NCBI GenBank assembly: GCA_018136815.1
Contig: CM030933.1
Coordinates: 2,115,344-2,179,343, forward strand
Source of the DNA: Isochrysis galbana
Lineage: Eukaryota; Haptophyta; Isochrysidales; Isochrysidaceae
DNA length: 64,000 nt
Direction of reading: 5' to 3'
Shown: positions 1 to 11,100 of the stretch, in pieces
Position numbering within the stretch: position 1 is the stretch's first letter
How the letters are laid out: each line of letters starts with the position of its first letter
Position numbers and translations under genes: made by a program
The notes under the pieces: generated by a model
Databases searched by the model: none
Told to the model about the DNA's origin: nothing
Seen by the model: the letters and a program-made list of their open reading frames with translations, nothing else

Positions 1-1035
1 ATGCACGGCGACACGATGCACAGACGTTGGCGGTCTCCTTGCGGGGCTTGCTGCTTGCTGCCGGCCTTCGTCGGTTCGTCGGTAGCACGCGCCAGCTGGC
101 AGCTGGCCAAAGCGCAGCAACCTTTGCGGCGTGACTTGGGAAACTACCTGCGCGTTGCAAATGTGTTCACTAACATGCACACCTGCTTGTACGGCTCCAT
201 CGTCAATGCCAAGTTTCACCTTCCCCCGCCTTCGTTAGAGGCTTACATGGCCGGCGGCCCGTACTAAGGCTACGCATGTATGTGATTGATACCAAGCTAT
301 ATAAATATCTAGTAGCTGGTACCCAGTTATCCAGATATTAGAGCTATCTATGTACCCCCGCTAAGGCCAGTATCTATAGCTCTTAACATCAAGGTAGCGC
401 AGGGCTCGTATCTCGGGGTGCATTGTCCGAGGGTAAGTCAGAGAAAGAGCGAGAGAGATGGTCGGAGAAGGGGGGTGTAGGGGGAGAGAGGGGCAAGAAG
501 CAAGTACGAGAGAAAATCCATCTGGATAGTAGATTTCCTCTAAACCCTCACTCATATCTAGATAGGAGACATCGGGGGATGGAGGCGGTGAAGGACCAGG
601 GGGACTCCCCCTCCTCCCTCCTCCCTCCCTCCCTCTCCCTCTCTCCCTGCCTCAGTGTGGAGGCAACTTGTTCAGCGTGTGGCGTGTGGAGTCAACGTGC
701 GTGTTCAGTGTGGCGTCAACTTAGTCAACTTGTTCAGGGTAGAGTCCACATGTTCAGTGTGTGGGTGGTAGCATGTAGCATATATGCATACTGCCTGGGG
801 GGCAACGGGGCAACACATATAATGCATACTGCCTCTTTCTGACTATACTTGTGTCCCCCTCCCCTCCGGTATTACCCCCGTTGCCTTTTGCTTTTCTGCG
901 CGGCTTTTTCAGCGGGCGCTGCGCGGATATCAAGTCAGATTTTGGCGCACCTTGTTCGCCTACTACGCGTACGCTCTTCGAGGCCCCTTTTGCCCCCCTC
1001 TCCTGCAACGGCGCGCCGAGTGCCGAGTGGGAGGC
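1..1035. other. Left flank, no gene recognised
   Basis: No recognisable gene. A short open frame at 1-267 (plus) has no family resemblance and starts at the window edge. The stretch 430-660 is purine-rich then pyrimidine-rich low-complexity DNA. Positions 300-400 are AT-rich. At 1036 the sequence changes abruptly into an inverted retrotransposon protease fragment. Confidence 0.5.
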
Positions 1036-1220
1036 GTCCGCGACTGGGGGCGGCGCCGTGGAAACTCTGACTACACATTCGGAAAGGACTCTTGAAGAGT
1101 CTTCTGAATCGCCAGAGGCCGGACGGAGGCGGAGGCTTCCTTCCGAGCTCGCGGCGTCGAGAGAAATGGTAGCGGAGTGGGCGGCCAAAAAATCGTTCCC
1201 GAGCAGAAGCATCGGGTTCC
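1036..1220 (-). pseudogene. Inverted Ty3 protease fragment, left half
   Basis: Read on the minus strand, this encodes the second half of a retropepsin, starting MLLLGNDFL and ending TAPPPVAD. It is nearly identical to positions 7006-7190 of the full-length element in this window; one visible substitution is Ser for Ala after Gly-Asp. The other half of the same fragment lies at 12884-13079, on the far side of the element. Together they make one roughly 376-bp piece, equivalent to 6815-7190, that was split by the insertion. It has no start or stop of its own. Confidence 0.9.
1216..1220. repeat. Target-site duplication GTTCC, left copy
   Basis: GTTCC lies directly before the TG that opens the 5' LTR. 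The same five bases follow the CA that closes the 3' LTR (12884-12888). Five bases is the usual duplication made by Ty3/gypsy integrases. It fixes both ends of the element. Confidence 0.93.
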
Positions 1221-2545
1221 TGTCGCATTCATCCTAGATGATGCGATTTCTAGGCTCTTATTTCCAGGTCCTTCGTCGTGCGGCCACACGGCGAAGCTCA
1301 GGTACATCTAGGTTGGTAGGGTTCGTCCCTAGCGATCTAGAATTCGAGTTCTTGTTTCGTTCCTTCTAGCCTGTCTGTCAGGTCTAGATTCCGGGTTTCC
1401 TCCTTTCGGGTAATCTTGACCCAAAGGAGCCAGTTCGCCTGTCACTCGCTGCGCGCTTGTCTCAGGCTCTCGAGTTACCTTGTGAAGGCTTGTTTAGCTT
1501 CTTGCAAGGCTTGTTGTTTCTTGTTGGGTTCCGGTTCTTTCTTGGGACCTGCTGACTTTCGTTGTCGTCCAGGCTTGTTCGTCGTAGGTTCTGCTTAGCC
1601 TGGTTAGGGTTTCGTTGAATCCCCGCGTTCGGCGTTTGGCGTTGGCGTTCGGAAATTTCCTCTCACATTCCCTAGGTCCGCTACCCTTGGCTTGTAGGTC
1701 CTTGCTTCTTTCTTCTCGGTCAAGGTGTTTGGCGAGCAAGTCGGTTGCTCTATCCGCTCGAGATTTGAGGTTTAATTTGCCATCTCCCCTTGGAGACCGG
1801 TGTAGGTTCGCTTCCTAGGTGAGGGAATCTTTCCCCTTGATGCAAGCTACATGCAAGCCTTGGCCCCTTTGGTGTTTCTTCCCCTTGGTTGCTACTCAGG
1901 GTTGTTCGTTAGAAGCGTCTAGAAGGTTCACGCTCAACGGCAAGATTTATTCGGTCGTGAAGACATCTCGTTGCGATCTGTATCCAAAGTGATCGCCGTG
2001 GTCGCGCGACAGGACGCTCCCCTTCGGACTCTCCGCTACGTGGGAAGTTACAACGGAGACACGCTCCGGCCGTCGCTGCGGAGTCTCTCTCTCTCTCTCG
2101 CTCTCTCTCTCCGTCTCTCGCGACGTGTTTGAGTTATCGGTGATTTGGGGTCGCGGTTGCTTGATAATTTGCTTTGTTTGGGTGAATGATTCCGGTGTGT
2201 TCGTGAGTCGGTGTATCCTGTTGTTCTCAGGCTCTTTGTCCGTCGTTGTTCGCTGCGTCGCTGCACTCTAGCAGCCTAGGCTCCCTCCCTGAGGGAAGAG
2301 TTCTTTGTAGGTCTAACAATCTCTTAAAACCCAACACACTAGGGCCGCTAGGAGCGCCTCGCCGCCCCACAGTCCTTCGTTCGCCGTTCGTTCCCTGTCC
2401 ATACACCCGAATGGGGTTGCCCGACCCAGTCCAGAATTTCATTCACCCGACTCCCGGTGGGGAGGAGGGACAAAGCGCCGCGCTAGCCGCCGGTGCCGCT
2501 CGCGACGGAGTGGCCCAGAGCCCTCCGGCTCCGCTCGACTCGACA
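1221..2545 (+). repeat. 5' LTR
   Basis: It starts TGTCGCATTC and ends CTCGACTCGACA, and matches 11559-12883 at an offset of exactly 10,338 bp. It contains a CT microsatellite near 2080-2120. Its last 135 bp are coding, because the first ATG of gag (2411) lies inside it, an arrangement known from yeast Ty1 deltas. Eight differences from the 3' LTR all fall between 1515 and 1621; the rest appears identical. Confidence 0.95.
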
Positions 2546-5128
2546 AGCACGAAATCTAAGCTCGCGTCCTCGGCCGCAGAGGAGGAACCTCTCAGGGAAC
2601 CTTCTCTGCCCGCTGCAGCTTCTGTTCCCGTTGGATGTCCGAGTGATCCCACGGCCTCTGAGGCTGCACCAGTGGCACCCATCACTCCGGCTGCTATCTC
2701 CACGACTGGCTCCGATCAGCTCGTGGCGGATGGCGAGTCTTGGTCCGCTGCCCTCGGCACCCACCGGGTGCAATCACAGCGGGCCATGGTGGAGCATGAC
2801 CCTCTCCCGCATGAAGCCAACTTCAGCGTCGCTGAGTTGGCCCATGAGGTGGAGGAGGGTCCCCTCCCTCTGATTCAATTTGACCCGCCTCCTCACCTTC
2901 GAGATGATGAGTCTGAGGTGGGTGAAGCTGAGGTGATCAGCTTCCGAAGCCCCGCCTACCGGGACTATGCCCCGCCGTCATCAAAAGGGGTCCTTGATCA
3001 AGAGATCACCCCGATCGAGACGGCCGCGGCGCGTCAGGATGCGGAAATGGCAAGGCTTCAGGCGGAGACCAACACCCTAAAAGGGGCTGTGGAGCGCCTA
3101 CACTCATCCCTTGCCGCGGCAGAGGCGAGGGAGGGGCTTCTCCGGGATCAAGTTGAAGCAGGGTTCAAAGCCCTGACTCAGCTACTCCAAGCCCGCCAAG
3201 AGCCCGCTTCAAGTCCGTCGATGGATCGGACCGAGGCGGCTGCGGATTCTGCTAGGCCGGTTCAGAGGGAACCACCCATGGGCGAGCCTCCTGCTCTAGA
3301 CCCAAAGGGCCACAGCTCTCCGGCTTCTAGGGTTCCACGGTCGGCGTACCCGACCTCTAAATCGGAATCCCGCCGCCAGGACCAAAGCCCTTACCGGGGC
3401 CCGACCCCGATGGTGCCACTTCGCCACCCTCGTGACCCCTGCCTCGCGGTGGGGATGGATGAGCGAGAGGCAGTTGTAAGCGAGTGGAAAAATCTCCTCG
3501 CCCTGCCTTCACGCGATCTGGCCGCCCTTTACCGCGACTCCGACGAGCACGAGCTCATCCACACCATTTTGAAGAGCAACCTCTCCCTGGCGGGCAACGT
3601 TTGGCATTGCCGAATTTTCATGGAGGAGGACCACTTGCTCAAATGGGTGCGTAGCCGCTTCTCAGCCGAGCAAACCCTTCACCATCAGGTCAGGATGGGC
3701 AAAGAGCTTTCGGAGCTCCGCTTCCCAAAGGCCCTCGCCTCCGATAACGTTCAAACCGCGGCGACAGCCTGGAACGAATTTCGGCTAACTCTCATCAAGC
3801 CGTTGGAGCGGGCACTAGCGCTCGGCTGCGATCATCGCGAAATATTTACCTCCCTCCTCGCGGCAGCCGGAGCCAATTCCAGCGGCAATTCTCGCATCTT
3901 CGCCTTCCTCCTCGATCTAGTGGAGGACCGCGCCCTCGCTCTCAATCCTGTCCTCGCTGCTGACGTCCTTCTTCGCAAATGCGACGGGACCTTCGCAAAC
4001 GGGGCCGATGGTTTCGCGAAAGACTCGGCGTCGATGGAGTGGGACCGCATGAGGGAGCGCGAGGCTGGCGCTGATCTATGTGAGCTCAGCAAGAATTTGG
4101 TTCGCGCCTACATCCGCAAGCTTGGCGATTCCGCGGTTGACTCCACCAACGTGTGGGATCATCCAAACATGGCCCATGAGATCAACCAGAGGTTCGAAGA
4201 AATCATCCGGAACGATAAGGTTGATCCTCAGCGCGGCGTCGATAATGCTATTAAATTTGCGGAGGTGCTCGCGGAGACTCGTTTCCGCGTAGAGAACCAC
4301 GAGCTAGGTCGGTCGGCGCTCTCGTGCGTCAACCTCTGCCAACGGTACCTCAGCCCTTACGAGCAGGCTGGGGTGAAGCGTCATCAATCCCGGCCCTCGA
4401 CGAAGCAAACCGTGGCTAGCGTACGCACTAAAGCCTCAGGCGAGGCAAAGAACGAGACTTCCTCGTCCCAGAAGACCGCTTCGACCACGGACATGGTTGC
4501 CGCCGTGCAGGCGGCCGTCCAAGCTACCGTGGCGGAAGCTCTTCGCGGACAGGGACATTCGCCTGCTTCGAAGCCTGATTATCGGGCTGCTGCACCGCCG
4601 GCAAGTTACCACTCCAACTCACCGTTGCCGGCTATACTGACCGATCCACCGGGTCGAAAGGGAGGCTCGTCTCGGCCGCCCAGCCGTCGCTGCGATCCGC
4701 CGGCGAACGGCCAAGGGCTACCGCCCGATTTGGGCGTATCCCGGTGGACGCCCGAGCTTTGGAATCGGGCCCGAGCCCGCTTCTGGGCCGTAGCAGGCTA
4801 TGCCAAGCACCCAAGGGTCTCGGCGGCGCTAGCAAAGTGCCGACCGGCCGATAATTCAATGGAAACTCCACGAACGGACGATATCAATAGGGGAATCTCC
4901 GAATGGACGAACGAAAACGGCTGTGCCTTCTGCGCTTTCCGACCTCACGCTCCTCCTGGCACTCCAGCCAGCGAAGCCTGGAAATATGGCACGGGAGACG
5001 GTGCTCACAACCCCGTCATCTGTCAGCCATATATTCGCTTTCTGTGTGAGGCTGGCTGCGGAGAGTGTGGATCGGACGAGCACATTCATAAGCTTCTTCG
5101 CTCGATGGTCCGGGTTAAGCCTCAGTAG
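2411..5128 (+). CDS. gag: Gag polyprotein of the chromovirus
   Basis: A 905-residue structural protein expected to form the cytoplasmic particle of the retrotransposon. I chose the first ATG (2411, MGLPDPVQ); the frame is open upstream but without ATG. The N-terminal 45 codons lie in the LTR. A Pro/Ala/Ser-rich region is followed by a coiled coil around residues 215-260 (Ala/Glu/Leu heptads), a helical capsid-like middle, then a basic Ser/Thr-rich tail. No classical CCHC knuckle is seen. The C-terminus has several paired cysteines (CAFC, CEAGCGEC) with nearby histidines that could bind zinc. It overlaps pol by about 200 nt. Assignment rests on position and composition, since gag sequences diverge quickly. 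Confidence 0.85.
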   Translation: MGLPDPVQNFIHPTPGGEEGQSAALAAGAARDGVAQSPPAPLDSTSTKSKLASSAAEEEPLREPSLPAAASVPVGCPSDPTASEAAPVAPITPAAISTTGSDQLVADGESWSAALGTHRVQSQRAMVEHDPLPHEANFSVAELAHEVEEGPLPLIQFDPPPHLRDDESEVGEAEVISFRSPAYRDYAPPSSKGVLDQEITPIETAAARQDAEMARLQAETNTLKGAVERLHSSLAAAEAREGLLRDQVEAGFKALTQLLQARQEPASSPSMDRTEAAADSARPVQREPPMGEPPALDPKGHSSPASRVPRSAYPTSKSESRRQDQSPYRGPTPMVPLRHPRDPCLAVGMDEREAVVSEWKNLLALPSRDLAALYRDSDEHELIHTILKSNLSLAGNVWHCRIFMEEDHLLKWVRSRFSAEQTLHHQVRMGKELSELRFPKALASDNVQTAATAWNEFRLTLIKPLERALALGCDHREIFTSLLAAAGANSSGNSRIFAFLLDLVEDRALALNPVLAADVLLRKCDGTFANGADGFAKDSASMEWDRMREREAGADLCELSKNLVRAYIRKLGDSAVDSTNVWDHPNMAHEINQRFEEIIRNDKVDPQRGVDNAIKFAEVLAETRFRVENHELGRSALSCVNLCQRYLSPYEQAGVKRHQSRPSTKQTVASVRTKASGEAKNETSSSQKTASTTDMVAAVQAAVQATVAEALRGQGHSPASKPDYRAAAPPASYHSNSPLPAILTDPPGRKGGSSRPPSRRCDPPANGQGLPPDLGVSRWTPELWNRARARFWAVAGYAKHPRVSAALAKCRPADNSMETPRTDDINRGISEWTNENGCAFCAFRPHAPPGTPASEAWKYGTGDGAHNPVICQPYIRFLCEAGCGECGSDEHIHKLLRSMVRVKPQ

Positions 5129-8100
5129 GGGTCCGGCGGGGTCCCCGTCCTTCAAACCCTGGCGGAGAACATCGCGGGCGGTGGGCCCGAACGCCACCAC
5201 GGCTCTCGAATCCGCCGCTAGAGTCTTCCTCGCCATGGCAAGCGCCGACGCGCCTTTCGTTGCCGTCGAAAATCCTCGAATGCACGCGGAAGCCTCTGCC
5301 TTAGTCGGGGGGTTGCGACCGCGGCAGTTTGTGCAGCCGTGGCAGCACGGCACGGGCCATCAAAAGGCAACTGGCCTGTACCTGACGGCTTCACTCCCGC
5401 CCCTGCAGCCTTCGAAGATTGTCGAGGGACGTCTATCCGCGATGGCGGATCTATCGCCGTCGCCTCACCGTGGCGCCCTTCGCAGCCGCACCTATGTGGG
5501 CATTGCCGGTGCAATGGCGGCCCAGTGGATGCCGGTCTTGCGCCGTTATGCGCGCAAAGCCAAGGCGTCGCGTTCGCTCGACTTCACGGTGGACTGGGCA
5601 ATTTCCCAAGCTGCTGCCAGCTTGAGAGAACGCCCTTCGCTCTGCTCGACCGGCTTCGAACTGGCTGAGCCGAGGACGGCTCTGGCTCGCTTCATGGAGG
5701 GGAGAGGCGAAGCAGCTTCTAGCTCTCACCTCACGCCTCCCAGCGGTTCGCTAGTGTCTGATTCGGTTGTCGTGATCCCGGACGTAGGCCCCGTTGCCGA
5801 TGCGTCTCGCCTGCTTCATCAGGAGGACTCGGAAACTAACGTATCGCAAGACGGGACCGTGGCGGAAGTGGACTGCTTCACGCCGTGGGAGTGGCCCATG
5901 AAGGACCGCTCTACAACGCCAGGCCCTCCAAACACGGTGAAGAAGCGCCGCAGCAAGTGGCAGGTCTTCGACCGTGATGTAATTTCGGGGGTCCATCGGT
6001 GGCGGGATGTCACGCCTTCCATCGCCCAAGAAATCGCTGAGCAAGCGGCAGCTGCGGAGCCGTCGGAACCTTCCATCTTGTCTCGACTGGGCTCTCAAGG
6101 CATCAATGCACTATCTCCGAGCGCCTCCTTCACGGCTGGCGACGAAGGAGTGGCCGAACCGACCGGTTCGGTCGTAGCCGAAAGGCCACTTGAAAACGGG
6201 GATGTTGGGCTGGACTCGGGAGAAGATGATACGCCCGAGACTCCAGAACACCGGAGCATGCAGGCCCTCGAGACCAAGCCCTCCGACGCCGCCGAAGGAG
6301 AGGGTACTCCACGGGCACTGTATTGCGATGGGGCTACCGCTAGGGGCCTCAGTGCGGCCGGATTTTCCGAGTTGTCGAAGCTTCCGAAGACAGACTTGCA
6401 GAAGTCCCTGGAGAAGGAATGGTCACGCCAAATGGATCAACCTCGGCATCCGACGGACCGTCGAGGGCTAGGCTATGATGGCGTGCCTAACCCCTCTAGT
6501 TCGGCAAAGGCATCCCCATACTCTTCAATACCATTCGTGCCGCAGACGGTAGCCGCCGCTATCGAGCGAGTGCCCCACGTCGATGAATCTTCTCCGTCCA
6601 GGCCAGCCTCTAATCCAACCACCCCGTCACCCGGAGCCGGAACCTCGCTTCCAGTAGAATCTATCGCGGACACGCCGCCGCCGCTCTACCCTCGTCACTG
6701 CCTCTATGTCCGCGATCTCGTGGTCTGCCGTGCCGATGGCGACCGCGCAGCTCAAGGGTTCGTTCTCCCGGACGTTGCCCTCACGGTGAACAGCACCCTG
6801 GCTGACACTGGAGCGGGCCCGTCAGTAATCACCACTGCTCTTCTCGATCGACTACCTGAAGACGCTTGCGTCGAACGCGTATCGGACGCTACCGTCCCCA
6901 ACCTACATGGGCCGGACGGCCTTCCTCTCATCACTAGGGGCCGGGCTAGCCTCGTCTTCTCCTTGTCCGGTCGCCTCTTCCGTCATTCGTTCGCGGTCAT
7001 CGAAGGAAACCCGATGCTTCTGCTCGGGAACGATTTTTTGGCCGCCCACTCCGCTACCATTTCTCTCGACGCCGCGAGCTCGGAAGGAAGCCTCCGCCTC
7101 CGTCCGGCCTCTGGCGATGCAGAAGACTCTTCAAGAGTCCTTTCCGAATGTGTAGTCAGAGTTTCCACGGCGCCGCCCCCAGTCGCGGACTCCGGCTTCG
7201 TCGGAGCTATCTCGATGTCACCCGGTCAGCCGCTGACTGTCGACTTTCTGGAGAGGTCGACGGGAACACGAGAGACCCCGGGCGGATCGGAGGGTGAGGC
7301 TGCTGCTGATGCTAGGCAGCCACTCTATACACCTCTCTTTGAGTCTGCCGACGAGTTTGCGGCCAAAGCTCCGGCGTCTACCTCGTCCGAATATCTTCTC
7401 TACACGGAGCAAGCGGTGACGATTCCTGCCTTCCACCGCGCAACCATCTGGGTCAGGGTTCCGCTGGCTCTCCGAGATCATTCGGACTGCGCGATGCTGG
7501 TCGACCGCCTACCAAACCGCGAGGCTCTCGATTCGTCCCCTCTCGTAATGCCCACGGTGGTCACGCCCACGGACGATCATCGCATCGCGGTGACGATCGT
7601 CCACACCGGGGTCAATGCGCTGACCCTGCCGTCTCTGCATCCGATAGCTTCGCTCCAGGTGCGCTTCAAGTTGCACCGGGGCTGGACTCCGACTGGAAGC
7701 GAGGGGGATGGTGACCCTGTCACCGCGCTGAGCGAGGAGCAACGAGCCCTACTCGACTCAGCCACCATCGATCCAGACCGGCTTCTTTCCGACGATCAAC
7801 GAGAAGAAGTACGCCAACTCTTGGCCCGGCGCATCAAAGCTTTCGCGTTGCACCCGGGGGCTCCAAACCATACGCACGTTCTCGAGGTGGAGTTGCCACT
7901 CAACCCCGGCGCTGTTCCTCACCGGCATGCTCCGTCTAGAGTGGGCCGCGCAGGCGAGCTCATCATAGAAGAGGAGGTAGCCAAGATGGAAGCCGCCGGC
8001 ATTATTCGCAAGTCAAATTCGGCTTGGGCTTCCCGAGTAGTCCTGGTCAGCAAGAAAGATGGCTCCGTTCGATTCTGCGTGGACTACCGCGACACTAACG

Positions 8101-11100
8101 CCAAGCTACGCGTCGAGGATAGCCCTCTACCCCTCATTGTAGAGGCTATTGATAGGCTAGCGTCCGGCCAAGGGCCGCTCAGTTCTCTCTTTTTATGTAC
8201 TCTCGATTTAGCCTCTGGTTTTTGGGGCATCCCGATCAAAGAATCGCACAAACATATCACCGCTTTCACTACCCACCGCGGCAAATACGAGTTCAACTTT
8301 CTACCGTTCGGCATCCAATCAGGTCCCTCCTACATGTGCCGCTTGATGGACATCGTTCTCGGTGCGCTAGCGTGGGAGATCTGCATGCCTTACCTCGATG
8401 ATGTGGGCATCTGGTCAACGGGCGTGGGACCTTCCGAAGAGGCCAGGGCACAGGCTTCGTTCGAGCAAATGCTTCACCGGCTAGACCTAGTTCTCGAGCG
8501 GCTAGAGTGGGCCGGCCTGACCTGCAAGATGTCCAAGTGTGTCTTCTTTGCCACCTCTACGGAGTACCTCGGTCACGTTGTCTCGAGGGAAGGTCTCAAG
8601 ATGGACCCGAAGAAGGTCGCAGCTGTCGCCGACATCGACCCGTCATCCATCAACTCCTTGGAAGCGGTTCGATCTTTCCTCGGCCTTTGCTCCTACTATC
8701 GTCGATTCATTCGCCAATTCGCCGCTAAGGCTGCTCCTCTCACTGCCCTCACGCGGAAGGGCTGCGACGTGGCAAAGGAGTCCCAGTCCGAGGAGTGTCG
8801 CCGAGCTATCCAAGAGCTCAAGACAGCGATCACTTCGGAGCCCGTCTTGACTCCACCCAGGGATGATCGGCCCTTCATCGTCAAGACCGATGGGGCTAGC
8901 AAGTTGGGCATCGCCGGCATCCTCTCGCAGCTAGGAGACGATAACCGTGAACGAGTCGTTGGGTACTACGCTCGCAGTCTCACCTCGGCCGAACGCCATT
9001 GGACGGTGACCGAGATTGAACTCTTGGCCGCCCTGGAATCCATCCGAAATTGGCGACCCTACCTTTGGGGGCGTCGGTTCAAGTTAGTCGTCGACCACTC
9101 CGCGCTGCGATGGCTGCATACCATGAAGGATCAAGTAGCCGGTGGGCCAGCCTCTCGGCTGACTCGGTGGGCTCTCAAGTTGGCTGAGTACCGGTTCGAT
9201 GTCGAACATAAACCAGGAGCTGTTCATCAGGATGCTGACGGGCTGTCCCGGCTAGCATCCCTGGAGCCGGAACACGAAGACGAACCACTCGCCGGCCCAG
9301 CGTCGTTAGCGGTACGTGAGCCTGGCTCAGAGTCTCTAGCCGAGCATGAACGGTCTCATCCGGTGGCTGCCATCACGCGCTCCGTAGCTACGGCGCGAGG
9401 GCTTCAAGCTTTGGACCGATCTCGTCGTCGAGCCTCCGATTCCGGGCCCGCCATCCAGTCCAGTTATTTGGCTCCGGGTACGCCGACTTCCGCAGAGATG
9501 AAAGCGGCCCTGGCGGAAGATCCGTTCGTAGAGCCACTCCTAGGCTCAGGAGAGACGGCCAACCACGAGCCATCAGGCCAAGGGTCGCCTCCGCCGGCCG
9601 CCGCCTCAGGCCCCGTTGCCGACGATGATTCGTGTTCCAGTCCTGTCGCTCCCGCTCCCGTTTCCGCTCAGCAATCCAAGATGTTTCGCCGTTTCGTCGT
9701 TCACGATGGGCTCGTCTACTATCGCACCGTTCCTGACTCCACCGACCCGGACTCGCTAGTGCTCTATGTTCCGCCCTCCTTGCGGTCTCGCTACCTTTTT
9801 GCCTACCACGATCGCTCCGGTCACCTTGGAGTTTCTCGTATGTCCGGTCTTCTTCGTACTCGGGTATACTGGCCTGGCATGTCTTCCGACGTTGCATCCT
9901 ACGTCCGGGAATGCCACGAGTGCACCCTCGCCAAGCCGCTACCTAGGGCTCTAGCGTCGCCCTCCGGTCTCTCCGTGGGCACCTACCCCTTTGACGTGGT
10001 CTACTGCGACGTGCTCGCACTGGCTCCCACTCACAACTTCGTGCCTGGAGTCTCGGGTTACGACAAGCTGGTCGTCTTCATCGACTCGCTCACTCGATGG
10101 ATTGAGGCTGAGCCGTCGAATGGGGATCCTTCGTCGGAGGTGGCCTTGGACATGTTCATCCGCTTGATTGTGACGCGTTATGGAGTCCCTAGGCAGCTTC
10201 GGACCGACGCCGGTTCGAATCTATGTTCGGTTCTTGTTTCGCGTATTCTGGAGCTCACCGGGACTGATTTGTCGAGTACAGAGCCGTATCGACATGAGGG
10301 TGTAGGCTTCGTCGAACGCGCTCAGCAAACGCTCATTCGTTTGATGCGCGCCTCGAACGAGGGTGGCAGCCATTGGGTCGACCATTTGCCGTTCCTACTC
10401 CTCTCGTTGAGGGCTTCTTCCGGTCGTGTTACCTCCCGGTCTCCAGCGTCTTTGATCTTTGGGCGTGAGCTGCGTCTGCCCGCTCAACTCTCTGATCCGA
10501 AGTCTGTTTCGCCAACTGCTCTCGAGGCGGCGTCCGCCGACGTTCGCTCGTACGCATCCAGGCTCAATGCGAGCCTCCGCCTCTCTTGGTCCAGCGCTCT
10601 CGAGGCTACCCTAGCCGCTCAGGCTGAGTCGGCCCGTGACGCTACCATCAAGTCTCAAAGACCAGCGCGTTTCGAACCTGGGGATCGCGTCTGCATGCGA
10701 TTACCAGGCCATGCCAACAAGTTGCAATTCATCTACTCGGGTCCCTACCGCGTCGTAGAGGCTCTGTCCGACACTAGGTACCGACTCCGTGATCTGGAGA
10801 ACCGGTTAGTCAAGGAGGAGGTGCACATCTCGAACCTCCGGCCGTATCATACTTTCGTTGATGAAGAGCCGCTGGCTGACGACGAGTACATCGTTGAGAA
10901 GTTGCTCGATCGTCGTAGCCATGGCGATTCTACCGAGTACCTCGTGAAGTGGCGTGGCTATTCTCTTCGAGAAGCCACCTGGGAGCCTCGTTCCGAGTTG
11001 CTCCGTCGTTGTTCTGATTTGCTTGATGATTATGATCGCTCCGTCGAAGAGACTTGTCCAGAAGATGTTGAGTCCCCGGAAGCAACTTCTTCGTCGGCCA

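Noticed and set aside
2246..2410. Earlier gag start at 2246
   Set aside because: That codon is TTG and the first in-frame ATG is 2411.
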